The position numbers and the translations under genes are program-made. A DNA stretch of 64,000 nucleotides from Marinobacter shengliensis (GTDB lineage Bacteria; Pseudomonadota; Gammaproteobacteria; Pseudomonadales; Oleiphilaceae): contig NZ_PXNO01000007.1 of NCBI RefSeq assembly GCF_003007715.1, positions 186,001-250,000 of the forward strand. The letters are read 5' to 3'. Positions 1-7,964 of the stretch are shown piece after piece. The notes under the pieces were generated by a model. It made no database searches, had not been told where the DNA came from, and saw only the letters and a list, made by a program, of their open reading frames with translations. The first letter of the stretch is position 1. Each line of letters starts with the position of its first letter.

Positions 1-1
1 C

Positions 2-475
2 TCCGTCCGACCGGGCGTGCCTACACCGCCGTCGCTGGTGAACATCTTCAAAGAAATCGAAACCGACCTGGCCATCACCCCGCCAGACCACGGCTGCCTC
101 CAACCCTGGGCAGAACAGGGCGTTTTACTCCTGAACGCGGTGCTTACCGTCGAACAGGGCAACGCCGGTGCGCACCAGAACAAGGGATGGGAAACCTTCA
201 CCGACAAAGTAATCGAAACCGTCAACCGGGAGCGGGAGGGCGTGGTGTTTCTGCTCTGGGGCAGCTACGCCAGGAAGAAAGGCCGGCACATTGACCGCAA
301 TCGTCATCTGGTTCTGGAAGGACCGCACCCGTCACCGCTGAGTGCTTATCGAGGGTTTTTCGGTTGTCAGCACTTCTCGCAAGCTAATGACTGGCTGCAG
401 AAACAGGGAATAGCTCAAGTTGATTGGGCTCTGCCAGATAAAGTGCAGCTTATCCAGAGATATGCGAAGAGCTGA
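2..475 (+). CDS. ung: Uracil-DNA glycosylase, C-terminal part (truncated by window edge)
   Basis: Removes uracil from DNA to start base-excision repair. The reading frame is already open at base 2 ([12 protein letters not shown]...), so the 5' end with the water-activating Asp motif lies outside the window. Visible family hallmarks are the GVLLLN segment, [18 protein letters not shown] and the leucine-loop motif [14 protein letters not shown], which holds the catalytic His and the DNA-intercalating Leu. About 157 residues are present of a usual 220-230. It ends convergently towards the HDOD gene, with repeat copy A in between. The identity is secure from the conserved blocks. Confidence 0.95.
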   Translation, partial: SVRPGVPTPPSLVNIFKEIETDLAITPPDHGCLQPWAEQGVLLLNAVLTVEQGNAGAHQNKGWETFTDKVIETVNREREGVVFLLWGSYARKKGRHIDRNRHLVLEGPHPSPLSAYRGFFGCQHFSQANDWLQKQGIAQVDWALPDKVQLIQRYAKS

Positions 476-492
476 AGGCTCTCTTGGAAGTA

Positions 493-605
493 GTCTTTGC
501 GGCGGGGTTGAGCTCACAAAACCTTGCGGAGCCAGGGATGGCGGAGCAGAGCGTACAGGGAAGTATTCACAGCGTGTTTTGGGAGCTCAACCCCGCCGTA
601 AAGAC
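493..605 (-). repeat. 113-bp foldback element, copy A (30-nt arms, 53-nt core)
   Basis: Arms 493-522 and 576-605 are reverse complements at 28 of 30 positions; one of the two mismatches is a G:U pair in RNA. They enclose a 53-nt core (523-575). Read on the minus strand, that core matches the core of the element at 51719-51831 at 48 of 53 positions, beginning acgctgtgaatac. The element fills most of the gap between the convergent ung and HDOD genes. No open frame is conserved in it, so a structured RNA or a small non-coding mobile palindrome fits better than a gene fragment. Confidence 0.8.
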
Positions 606-643
606 GGGCGTCAAGCTCCTTGATTCTATGGGTGATGTGAAGC

Positions 644-1477
644 TTACTGAAGCAACGCCATCGCCGCTTCCATCTGAGCGTTGAGATCCTCCTCCTCGCT
701 CATGTCGATATTTGGATCCAACCCCAAACGCCCAAAGGCAGGAATGGTATTCCAGTCCATCTCCGTCCACGGGTGATCCGTACCCGCCACCAGTTGCAAA
801 TTCGCCACCATCACCAAATCGGCATAATCCGCCGCCGGCACCTCACGCTGGAAATTGGCATACTCCAGCGGCACATTCTGAAGATCACTCGGGAAATCCC
901 ACTTCTTCAGAATCAGCGCACCAATGCGCGGGTGCAGCTGATCAATCACATTATCCAGCATGATACTGCTGATCTGAATGTCCCGGTCCTCCACATAGCG
1001 CAGAATCGGCAGCACCCCAATCAGGTGAACAAGCCCTGCCAGCGTGGCCTGATCCGGTTTGAGCTTGGTGTAATGCTGGGCCAGAACATGGCATACGCCG
1101 GCCACTTCAGTGCTGGTTTGCCAGGTGGCGCGCAGGCGCTTGTCGACCATGTCTGAGGTGGCCTGGAACATCTGCTCCATGGCCAGACCCATCGCCAGGT
1201 TACTGGTGTAGGCCATGCCAAGGCGGCTGACCGCCATGTTAAGGTTTTCAATCGCGCGGCTACCCCGGAACAGCGGGCTGTTGCACACGCGGATAATCCG
1301 GGCAGAGAGGGCTGTGTCGTTACTGATGACCTTGACCAGGTCAGCGATTGCGGAGTCTTCGGACTCGGCGATGTCCCGAACCTGAAGCGCCACCTCCGGC
1401 AGGGTTGGCAGCACCAGTTTGTCATTCTCAATGGCGTCGGTCAGGTCAGCCTTGATGGTATCTACAATGTTGGCCAT
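644..1477 (-). CDS. HDOD-domain signalling protein
   Basis: A 277-residue protein made almost entirely of an HDOD domain (about residues 20-215), a helical relative of HD phosphohydrolases that usually lacks catalytic metal ligands and acts as a protein-interaction module in signalling. Recognisable family features are LPTLPEVALQV near the N-terminus, ISNDTALSARIIRVCNSPLF, and VSRLGM.YTSNLAMGLA. No TM segment or second domain is seen. The ATG at 1477 has only a weak ribosome site. An extended -10-like box lies about 70 bp upstream. Its partner is unknown. It is the first of three HDOD proteins in the window. Confidence 0.8.
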   Translation of the reverse strand: MANIVDTIKADLTDAIENDKLVLPTLPEVALQVRDIAESEDSAIADLVKVISNDTALSARIIRVCNSPLFRGSRAIENLNMAVSRLGMAYTSNLAMGLAMEQMFQATSDMVDKRLRATWQTSTEVAGVCHVLAQHYTKLKPDQATLAGLVHLIGVLPILRYVEDRDIQISSIMLDNVIDQLHPRIGALILKKWDFPSDLQNVPLEYANFQREVPAADYADLVMVANLQLVAGTDHPWTEMDWNTIPAFGRLGLDPNIDMSEEEDLNAQMEAAMALLQ

Positions 1478-1545
1478 GGTCAGTAACGTTCCGCTTGTCT
1501 GGGTGCGCTGCTCGCGCGCACGGGGTAAACCGGTATGTGGTTTAA

Positions 1546-1578
1546 TTTATAGCAAATTTTTCCGGTTTTTCCTGTCAA
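1546..1578 (-). promoter_or_regulatory. Putative promoter of the HDOD gene
   Basis: On the minus strand there is an extended -10 box (TGC then TATAAA, 1554-1546) with TTGACA (1578-1573) upstream. The 21-bp spacing is too long for an ordinary sigma-70 pair, so the extended -10 may work alone. The stretch is AT-rich compared with its surroundings. Confidence 0.35.
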
Positions 1579-1579
1579 C

Positions 1580-2563
1580 TTATGTATCTGCCTGCGTTGC
1601 GGGCTGTTGCTCGGGCACCGGGTAAGGCAGCGGTTGCATGGTCACGGTCACCGTGTTCATGCCTTCCAGGGCCAGGGTGCCTTGCTGAGCGTCGTGCCGG
1701 ATAACCGCCAGCATCTCACCCGCCTGTTCAGACGTGAGCTCTGCGTTAACTACCTCGCCAACGCTCTTGCCCTCGCACAGCAGCCTGGTGCCGGGTTCCG
1801 GCGCAGTGTCGGAACCCTCAAAACGCAAGCGGAACAGGCTCTTCTTGAGCTGCCCCAGAAAGTGCATTCTGGCGATTACTTCCTGGCCGGTGTAGCAGCC
1901 CTTCTTGAAATGAACGCCTTGCAGGTGTTGCAGGTTGAGCATCTGCGGAACATAGGCCTCCCGGGTCTGGGCCGTTAGCCAGGGCACGCCGGCGGAAATG
2001 CTGGCAGCGTTCCAGTGTGCCATGGTCAACTCGGGCAGTTCCTCCGGTAGCGGTTGATCTCCCTCAAGCTGCCACCATTCGTAGCGGGCCGTCTGGTCAC
2101 TGGTATCCTCGATTCGAATCAGGATTCCGGAACCGGTGGCCAGCGTCTGCCCCGGCCGGGAAAGCGATTCGGCTGCGTCGCCGCAGGCAGTGATGGCGGC
2201 TGGTTTACCGATCAGGCCAAGGATTCGGGCGGAAGGCAGCACGTCCATGCTGGTCCCACGAAACAGCATCAGGTACTTGCGGAGGTGGCTCAGGGTGTCA
2301 TCCGCCAGCTCTGCATCCAGATCCATCAACAGGTCCTGGCCATGCCGTACCATGCGGGTCACGCAGTAAGCTCGTCCCTTGGGTGTGCAGGCGGTTGCCC
2401 GCAAAGACTGGGCCTGTGTCACCTCTTCCACATGCTGGGAAAACTGGCCCTGGACAAACTTGTCGGCACCGGGGCCGCTGATGCGTACCACCCGTCTGTT
2501 GGTGAGCTGGGTGTACCCGGCGTCAGACGAATAGTGTGGCCGAGGGTTTTCCGTGGGGTTCAT
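1580..2563 (-). CDS. ygfZ: tRNA-modifying/folate-binding protein YgfZ (GcvT-like)
   Basis: A GcvT-fold protein that binds folate and supports assembly or repair of certain iron-sulfur enzymes, such as the MiaB class. The diagnostic motif KGCYTGQE with its conserved Cys is present in the C-terminal half (HFKKGCYTGQEVIARMHF). The N-terminal half has the NRRVVRISGPGADKFVQGQFSQ segment typical of the family. An ATG at 2575 has no ribosome site, while the one at 2563 follows GGAG at 6-nt spacing, so I use 2563 (327 residues). It lies upstream of the HDOD gene on the same strand and downstream of sdhE-ygfX, a neighbourhood shared with enterobacteria (ygfZ-ygfX-sdhE). Confidence 0.9.
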   Translation of the reverse strand: MNPTENPRPHYSSDAGYTQLTNRRVVRISGPGADKFVQGQFSQHVEEVTQAQSLRATACTPKGRAYCVTRMVRHGQDLLMDLDAELADDTLSHLRKYLMLFRGTSMDVLPSARILGLIGKPAAITACGDAAESLSRPGQTLATGSGILIRIEDTSDQTARYEWWQLEGDQPLPEELPELTMAHWNAASISAGVPWLTAQTREAYVPQMLNLQHLQGVHFKKGCYTGQEVIARMHFLGQLKKSLFRLRFEGSDTAPEPGTRLLCEGKSVGEVVNAELTSEQAGEMLAVIRHDAQQGTLALEGMNTVTVTMQPLPYPVPEQQPATQADT

Positions 2564-2591
2564 CGTGATCTCCATGTTGGGTCAGCGGAGT

Positions 2592-3053
2592 TCAGTGTGC
2601 GTTACGAGTATGGCCGATTCTCAGCCATACCCGCAGGCGTCGGAACTCAGGCTCGGGAGCATTGGCTTGGAATGGCCCCATCTTGCCGGTAATCATTACC
2701 ATGATGCTACCTGATCTGGAGTCTTGGGGGTGGAGTTTCAAGATCAGACAGGACGCACCCAGGGTACTTGAGGCGCAGACCCGAACGGGTGTCTCGTGGC
2801 CATCGCCGAACTGGCAGGTTATGCCGCCGCTGTCGGTGCGCAGGGCCTTAACGGCCCTGGGGCTGCGTAACAGGCCATAGCGCCGGAAGTTTCGCCAGGC
2901 GAAAGCGATAGTGACCGGCCCTACCATCAGTAACCAGAGGCTGGTTTCCAGTGCCGCACCAATGGCAAAAGCGCTGAGCAGTATCCAGGGTGCACTGGCC
3001 AGCAGGCCCGTGATGCCGGAGGGGGATAGAGTCAGATCAATCTGGCTGGACAC
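2592..3053 (-). CDS. ygfX: YgfX/CptA-family inner-membrane protein
   Basis: A 153-residue protein with two adjacent hydrophobic helices (about residues 18-50, through [14 protein letters not shown] and [15 protein letters not shown]) and a soluble basic C-terminal half. Length, topology and position directly behind sdhE match YgfX (CptA), described in E. coli as a membrane toxin-like partner of SdhE (CptB) that affects cytoskeletal proteins. Its start overlaps the end of sdhE by 17 nt, indicating translational coupling. The sequence itself is poorly conserved, so the call rests mostly on context and topology. Confidence 0.7.
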   Translation of the reverse strand: MSSQIDLTLSPSGITGLLASAPWILLSAFAIGAALETSLWLLMVGPVTIAFAWRNFRRYGLLRSPRAVKALRTDSGGITCQFGDGHETPVRVCASSTLGASCLILKLHPQDSRSGSIMVMITGKMGPFQANAPEPEFRRLRVWLRIGHTRNAH

Positions 3054-3309
3054 GGTTCAGGATGATGTCAACGATGCGCTGAAGATCCGGGTCTTCCGGC
3101 CGGCTGCGTTGCATGAACCATTCGAACATATCGGTGTCTTCGCAGCTCAGCAGTTTCTTGTATCGGGCCTGGTCGTCCGGCTCGAGATCCCGGTACGCTT
3201 CCTCCAGGAAGGGCAGCAGCAGAACATCCAGTTCCAGCATGCCCCGGCGGCTGTGCCACCACAGGCGGTGAAATTCGGTATGGTCGTTGGACGCATTGGT
3301 GTCTGACAT
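3037..3309 (-). CDS. sdhE: FAD assembly factor SdhE (CptB)
   Basis: A small helical protein (90 residues) that promotes covalent attachment of FAD to the succinate dehydrogenase flavoprotein. The signature RRGMLELD (containing the essential RGxxE) is at about residues 21-28, and the later DMFEWFM segment is also typical. It is co-oriented with and overlaps ygfX. The upstream nadB reading in the same direction is separated by a hairpin terminator, so sdhE-ygfX probably has its own start of transcription or depends on read-through. Confidence 0.92.
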   Translation of the reverse strand: MSDTNASNDHTEFHRLWWHSRRGMLELDVLLLPFLEEAYRDLEPDDQARYKKLLSCEDTDMFEWFMQRSRPEDPDLQRIVDIILNRVQPD

Positions 3310-3323
3310 AGTCGGTTGCCTTG

Positions 3324-3362
3324 AAAAAGAGTGGAGTCTCCCTGTCAGCCCGTCAGGGAGAC
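3324..3362 (-). terminator. Hairpin terminator downstream of nadB
   Basis: On the minus strand a 9-bp stem (gtctccctg at 3336-3344 paired with cagggagac at 3354-3362) overlaps the nadB stop codon. It is followed after 7 nt by a run of five T. It looks like an intrinsic terminator with a somewhat distant T tract. Confidence 0.5.
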
Positions 3363-4981
3363 AGCGTGCGATAAGTGGTGGGTACCAGAACCGTGTCTTG
3401 CGGATCGTTCAGCAGGCCCGGGTAGTCCAGTGTGTAATGCAGGCCGCGGCTTTCCTTTCGCTGCAGGGCCGAGCAGATGATCAGATCGGAAACCGTCACC
3501 AGGTTACGCAGCTCGATCAGGTCATTGGTAACCCGGTAATTGCTGTAGAACTCGCCGATTTCCCTGGACAGCAGATCCACCCGGTGCTTGGCCCGCTGCA
3601 GACGTTTGGTGGTGCGCACAATGCCCACGTAGTCCCACATGAAATGACGTAATTCGTCCCAGTTGTGGGAAATCACAACGTCTTCATCGGAGTCCCGTAC
3701 CTGGCTTTCATCCCAGTCTGGTGCGACGGGCGGCTCCGGTATGTCGGATTCCCGCCGGGCAATGTCGGCGGCAGCGGCGCGTCCGTACACCAGGCATTCC
3801 AGCAGGGAGTTGCTGGCCATGCGGTTGGCACCATGCAGGCCGGTGAAGGCAGCTTCGCCCACCACATACAGCTGGTTGATGTCGGTGCGAGCCCGTTCGT
3901 CGCTGACAATACCGCCGCAGGTGTAATGGGCGGCCGGCACCACCGGAATGGGCTCCCTGGTGATGTCGATGCCAAACTCCCGACACTTTTCGTAAATGGT
4001 GGGGAAGTGGTGCTTGATGAAATCCGCCGGTTTGTGGCTGATGTCCAGGTACAGATGGTCCGCACCCAGGCGTTTCATTTCATGGTCGATGGCCCGGGCG
4101 ACGATATCCCGGGGCGCCAGTTCGGCACGTTTGTCGAACCGGTCCATGAATCGGCTACCGTCTGGCAGTTTCAGCACGCCGCCTTCGCCACGAACCGCTT
4201 CGGTAATCAGAAACGATTTGGCATGTGGATGGTACAGGCAGGTGGGGTGAAACTGGTTGAATTCCATGTTGGCCACCCGGCACCCGGCCCGCCAGGCCAT
4301 GGCGATGCCGTCGCCGGATGCACCGTCCGGATTGGTGGTGTATCGGTAGGCCTTGGAGGCGCCGCCGGTGGCAATCACGGTAAACCGGGCGCGGAACAGT
4401 TCTACGTGGTTATCTTCCAGGTTCAGTATGTAAGCGCCTACGCATCGGTTGCCTGGCAGGGCGAGTTTGCGGTTGGTGATCAGGTCTACTGCTACCCGGC
4501 CCGCTTTAAGATCAATATTGGGGCGAGCCTGGGCCTGGCTGGCGAGTGTGGTCGACACCGCATGGCCGGTGGCGTCGGCGGCATGGATGATGCGCCGGTG
4601 GCTGTGGCCACCTTCCCGGGTCAGGTGGTAGTCTTCGCTGTCGTCCTGGCGGGTAAACTTTACGCCCGAATCAATCAGCCACTGGATGCTCTCTTTGCTG
4701 TGCTCCACGGTAAAGCGCACGGCATCTTCATGGCACAGGCCGCCGCCGGCGTTGAGGGTATCCAGGATATGGTTTTCAACGGAGTCGGCATCATCAATCA
4801 CCGCAGCAATGCCGCCCTGGGCCCAGAGTGTGGCGCCGGAACTGATGTCTGCCTTGCTGACCACGCACACGCTGAGGTGCTCCGGCAGATTGAGCGCTAC
4901 GGTCAGGCCGGCAGCGCCGCTACCGATAATGAGAACGTCGTATTCGAAGGACTGTGGCATTGAGTCGTTATCGCGGGCCAT
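3353..4981 (-). CDS. nadB: L-aspartate oxidase
   Basis: FAD enzyme that oxidises L-aspartate to iminoaspartate, the first step of quinolinate and NAD synthesis; it can use fumarate or oxygen as acceptor. The N-terminal dinucleotide-binding motif ([11 protein letters not shown]), the [13 protein letters not shown] flavin loop, the H-T-G-G/R active-site segments ([13 protein letters not shown]) and [16 protein letters not shown] are all present. At 542 residues it is full length. No strong ribosome site is visible at 4981, and an in-frame ATG seven codons on (4960) is an alternative. It is divergent from rpoE, an arrangement also seen in Pseudomonas. Confidence 0.96.
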   Translation of the reverse strand: MARDNDSMPQSFEYDVLIIGSGAAGLTVALNLPEHLSVCVVSKADISSGATLWAQGGIAAVIDDADSVENHILDTLNAGGGLCHEDAVRFTVEHSKESIQWLIDSGVKFTRQDDSEDYHLTREGGHSHRRIIHAADATGHAVSTTLASQAQARPNIDLKAGRVAVDLITNRKLALPGNRCVGAYILNLEDNHVELFRARFTVIATGGASKAYRYTTNPDGASGDGIAMAWRAGCRVANMEFNQFHPTCLYHPHAKSFLITEAVRGEGGVLKLPDGSRFMDRFDKRAELAPRDIVARAIDHEMKRLGADHLYLDISHKPADFIKHHFPTIYEKCREFGIDITREPIPVVPAAHYTCGGIVSDERARTDINQLYVVGEAAFTGLHGANRMASNSLLECLVYGRAAAADIARRESDIPEPPVAPDWDESQVRDSDEDVVISHNWDELRHFMWDYVGIVRTTKRLQRAKHRVDLLSREIGEFYSNYRVTNDLIELRNLVTVSDLIICSALQRKESRGLHYTLDYPGLLNDPQDTVLVPTTYRTLSP

Positions 4982-4997
4982 AATGTGGACGTGTATT

Positions 4998-5025
4998 GAA
5001 CTAAACTTTACGCTTGCTGTCTATT
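4998..5025 (+). promoter_or_regulatory. Sigma-E/AlgU-type autoregulatory promoter candidate
   Basis: GAACTA (4998-5003), exactly 16 bp, then TCTATT (5020-5025). The sigma-E consensus is GAACTT, 16-17 bp, then TCTGA/TCTRA. Five of six -35 bases match, the spacing is ideal and the start of the -10 fits. It lies in the nadB-rpoE gap and reads towards rpoE, as expected for autoregulation. Confidence 0.5.
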
Positions 5026-5099
5026 TGGCCTGATGGATAAGCCGCCCGCCGGTTGCTGTCCAGGACCATGGGTTCATGATCGAACGCCGGAAGAGCCGA

Positions 5100-5789
5100 A
5101 TGACACAAGCAGCAAATCTTATCAAGGCCACTCCGTTGGCCACCAAGACAGGACATTCTGTTACGTCGTCCATGACTCCTGATAACGACTGGAAACCGGG
5201 TGAGCAGACCGACAGTCAGACGGATCTGCAGTTGGTGCGCAAGGTTCGCAATGGCGATCGTGCGGCCTTTGATCTGCTTGTGGTCAAGTATCAGTCGCGG
5301 GTGGCCTCCATCATCAGTCGATACGTCTACGACAGCCAGGAAGTAATGGACCTGACCCAGGAAACCTTTGTCAAAGCGTTCCGGGCGGTCGAGCGGTTTC
5401 GTGGCGACAGCGCGTTCTACACCTGGCTGTACCGGATTGCCGTTAACACCGCCAAGAACTACCTGGAAGCCCGTGGTCGCCGGCCGCAGGGCTCGGCGGA
5501 CTCAGCGGATGCAGAGAACTTTGACGATGGTGGTCGGCTGCGGGATGTCGCTTCTCCAGAGCGGCTGTTGCAGCGGGAGCAGCTGCAAAAAGCACTGTCG
5601 GAAGCAATAGCAGGCCTGCCTGAGGAACTTCGTTCCGCTTTTCTGCTCAGGGAATATGATGGCCTGAGTTATGAGGATATCGCCCGGATTCTGGAATGCC
5701 CGATCGGAACCGTTCGGTCGCGGATATTCAGGGCCCGGGATGCAGTGGACCGGCACTTGGGTCCCTTGCTCAATCATTCAGTGACGTAA
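5100..5789 (+). CDS. rpoE: RNA polymerase sigma factor RpoE/AlgU
   Basis: ECF sigma factor for envelope stress. Region 2 (AFDLLVVKYQSRV, DLTQETFVKAFRAVERFRGDSAFYTWLYRIAVNTAKNYL) and region 4 (LPEELRSAFLLREYDGLSYEDIARILECPIGTVRSRIFRARD) closely match AlgU/RpoE. The start is uncertain: GGAAG six bases before the ATG at 5100 gives 229 residues, while an ATG at 5172 would give a length closer to the ~193-residue AlgU. The extra N-terminal stretch shows no recognisable domain. It is the first gene of a five-gene operon with its anti-sigma factor, periplasmic sensor, RseC and the MucD protease, and is divergent from nadB. Confidence 0.95.
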   Translation: MTQAANLIKATPLATKTGHSVTSSMTPDNDWKPGEQTDSQTDLQLVRKVRNGDRAAFDLLVVKYQSRVASIISRYVYDSQEVMDLTQETFVKAFRAVERFRGDSAFYTWLYRIAVNTAKNYLEARGRRPQGSADSADAENFDDGGRLRDVASPERLLQREQLQKALSEAIAGLPEELRSAFLLREYDGLSYEDIARILECPIGTVRSRIFRARDAVDRHLGPLLNHSVT

Positions 5790-5804
5790 ATGAGGTTGCA
5801 TCCG

Positions 5805-6368
5805 ATGGATGAGCGTCTCAGAGAAACCCTGTCCGCGATGATGGACGACGAAGCAGATGAACTATCGGTTCGTCGCCTGTTGTCTCATGGTAACCAGGAT
5901 GAGGTCAGAAACCAGTGGCAACGCTGGCAACAGGTTCGTGACCTCATGCATGAAAGTCATGGCCCTGAAGAGAGCGTCGATGTAGCGGTGGCTGTACGTG
6001 AGGCCCTCGATGGTCATGTACGCCCTGAACCTTCAAGGCTCAAGACTCAGGTTGCCGCAGGCTCCTACTGGCGATGGCCGGTGGCGGCGATGGTCGTTAT
6101 GGCTCTGGTCATCGGATTTGGCGCCGGCGCCGGATGGGATGGGCAAACCCAGGAGCCGGTGGCTGCGGTGGCAGTGACTGAGCTGTCTGATGAGGATGCA
6201 CTGGCTTTGTCTGCCAGGGTAGAGGAAGTTGCCTTGCAGCGCCTGGACGAAGAACAGCTTAAACAGATGCGCCAGTTTATGCTCGAACACGCGCAGCATA
6301 ACAGCGTTGGCGCAGGCCGGGGTTCTGTTGGTTATGCCCGGCTGGTGAGTGCCAGCAGTGGCTACTGA
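5805..6368 (+). CDS. rseA: Anti-sigma-E factor RseA/MucA
   Basis: Single-pass inner-membrane protein that holds RpoE inactive until cut by regulated proteolysis. The cytoplasmic sigma-binding start (MDERLRETLSAMMDDEADELSVRRLL) resembles MucA/RseA. One TM helix lies at about residues 84-105 (WPVAAMVVMALVIGFG), and the rest should be periplasmic and bind RseB. An ATG 15 bases earlier is in frame, but the one at 5805 fits the family N-terminus and has GAGG nine bases upstream. It begins 15 nt after the rpoE stop and overlaps the region just before rseB. Confidence 0.9.
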   Translation: MDERLRETLSAMMDDEADELSVRRLLSHGNQDEVRNQWQRWQQVRDLMHESHGPEESVDVAVAVREALDGHVRPEPSRLKTQVAAGSYWRWPVAAMVVMALVIGFGAGAGWDGQTQEPVAAVAVTELSDEDALALSARVEEVALQRLDEEQLKQMRQFMLEHAQHNSVGAGRGSVGYARLVSASSGY

Positions 6369-6384
6369 CGTTGGGGAACGGCCG

Positions 6385-7437
6385 ATGACGTGGGTGGTGA
6401 GCAGCCTGGTGTCCCTGGGCCGAAGCGTGTTCGCCGGTGTGCTTGCCGGAATGTTGATCATGCTGCCTGTTCACGGAGCCAATGCTGAGACGAGCAACGA
6501 ACCTGCTTCTGCAGATCCCGCTGATGCGATGTCGTGGCTGGAGCGCCTGGGACCGGCTTTGAACATGACCTCTTACCGGGGTGTCTTCGTCTATGCCCGT
6601 GGGGATCAGGTCCATTCCATGAAGATTGCCCATCGTTTTCGGGATGGCCAGGTGGAAGAGCGACTGGTCATGCAGGATGGCGGCAGTGGCGAGATTGTCC
6701 GTAAAGGCATGAATGTGGTTTGTGTGCTCCCTGACCGTGGTCGGGTGAGCCTTAACGAAGTGATTCCTTCTGGCCCGTTTGCCGAGGCGTTCACCAGTCA
6801 GCTGATGCCGTTTGGGCAATGGTATCGCTCAGAGCTTGCGGGTGAAGATCGCATCGCCGGTTATGACGTGGTGACCATTGCGTTAACCGCCCGTGATGAC
6901 GAGCGATACAGCCATCGGCTGTGGATGGAAAAAGACACCGGCTTGCTGGTCAAAAGCCAGGTGCGCGACGGTGACGGGGAAGTGCTGGAGCATTTTCAAT
7001 TTACCAGTCTCGAAATTACCGATGAGATCGCCGACGAGGAGCTGGAAATACAGACCCAAGGGCGCGAAATAACCCGCACGCTGGCGTCCAGGGATCCTCA
7101 ACAGTCGGTGGTCGGCCGCATGAGCGGCTGGACTCTCAACTGGCGGCCGGAGGGCTTCGCGCCAGCGGCCGCGCCGCGGTCTGGCAAGGGCAAAGCGGTC
7201 GCGTTCTCTGACGGGCTGGCGGCCTTTTCGGTGTTTGTCGAACCGGTTGACCAGTTGAAAATGCCGACAGGGGCCTCGCGGGTGGGGGCAACCACCATAT
7301 ACATGCGCGAGATCCTGGTCGCCGACAGACCGTTCCTGGTTGCCGTTGTGGGCGAGATTCCCCCGCGTACTGCCCGGAAAGTGGCAGATGCCGTTGAAAT
7401 AGATGACGCCCTGGCCCTGGAGTTATCAGGCCTGTGA
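6385..7437 (+). CDS. rseB: Periplasmic sigma-E regulator RseB/MucB
   Basis: Periplasmic lipid-sensing protein that shields RseA from the first protease. The protein (350 residues) starts with a signal peptide (hydrophobic core about residues 8-24, cleavage likely after HGANA). The MucB/RseB fold follows: WLERLGPALNMTSYRGVFVYARGDQVHSMKI, then the RLWMEKDTGLLVKSQV segment. The ATG at 6385 is preceded by GGGGAA at good spacing; an earlier in-frame GTG (6349) lies inside rseA and is less likely. It overlaps the next gene by 4 nt. Confidence 0.92.
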   Translation: MTWVVSSLVSLGRSVFAGVLAGMLIMLPVHGANAETSNEPASADPADAMSWLERLGPALNMTSYRGVFVYARGDQVHSMKIAHRFRDGQVEERLVMQDGGSGEIVRKGMNVVCVLPDRGRVSLNEVIPSGPFAEAFTSQLMPFGQWYRSELAGEDRIAGYDVVTIALTARDDERYSHRLWMEKDTGLLVKSQVRDGDGEVLEHFQFTSLEITDEIADEELEIQTQGREITRTLASRDPQQSVVGRMSGWTLNWRPEGFAPAAAPRSGKGKAVAFSDGLAAFSVFVEPVDQLKMPTGASRVGATTIYMREILVADRPFLVAVVGEIPPRTARKVADAVEIDDALALELSGL

Positions 7438-7883
7438 TCACCGAGATTGGCAAAGTGGTGGCCCTGAGTGGCGACAGCGTCTGGGTGCAAACCATCCGTG
7501 TCAGTGCCTGTCAGAGCTGTTCCGCCAGGGCCGGTTGCGGCCAGAGGGCGTTGGCCAAGGTATCCGGAGGGCGAGCAAATCAGGTTCTGGTGGCGAATAC
7601 CGTGGGTGCCAGGGTTGGGGATGAGGTGGTGATCGGTATCGATGAACAGTCACTCCTCGCGGCATCCCTGGCTGTGTACGGTGCTCCGCTGCTGATGATG
7701 GTGCTGGCCAGTATCGCCGGTTATCGATGGTTGGGTGGTACTGACGCTGCGGCCATCTTGGGCGCTCTTGCAGGGCTGGGGGCAGGATTCTGGTGGGTAC
7801 GTCGATGGCAGCGTCGGAGTGGTGATAAATACCAGCCGCGGCTGATCAGGGTGAACAGCACTCATTCCGTGACATGTCTGTGA
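7434..7883 (+). CDS. rseC: RseC/MucC family membrane protein
   Basis: A 149-residue integral membrane protein, a positive modulator of sigma-E signalling in E. coli also linked to Rsx/SoxR reduction. The N-terminal cytoplasmic part has the Cys cluster CQSCSARAGCGQ, and two hydrophobic helices follow (about residues 71-92 and 99-122). The GTG start overlaps the rseB stop (gtga). Position and Cys motif make the call firm even though the sequence is short. Confidence 0.9.
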   Translation: MITEIGKVVALSGDSVWVQTIRVSACQSCSARAGCGQRALAKVSGGRANQVLVANTVGARVGDEVVIGIDEQSLLAASLAVYGAPLLMMVLASIAGYRWLGGTDAAAILGALAGLGAGFWWVRRWQRRSGDKYQPRLIRVNSTHSVTCL

Positions 7884-7964
7884 ACCCTACCGTTTTGTAA
7901 GTTGAAAAACGGGTTTCCGGCCCCAGAATTACGACGTGATTACAAGCAGAACACGGGGGTCCAC

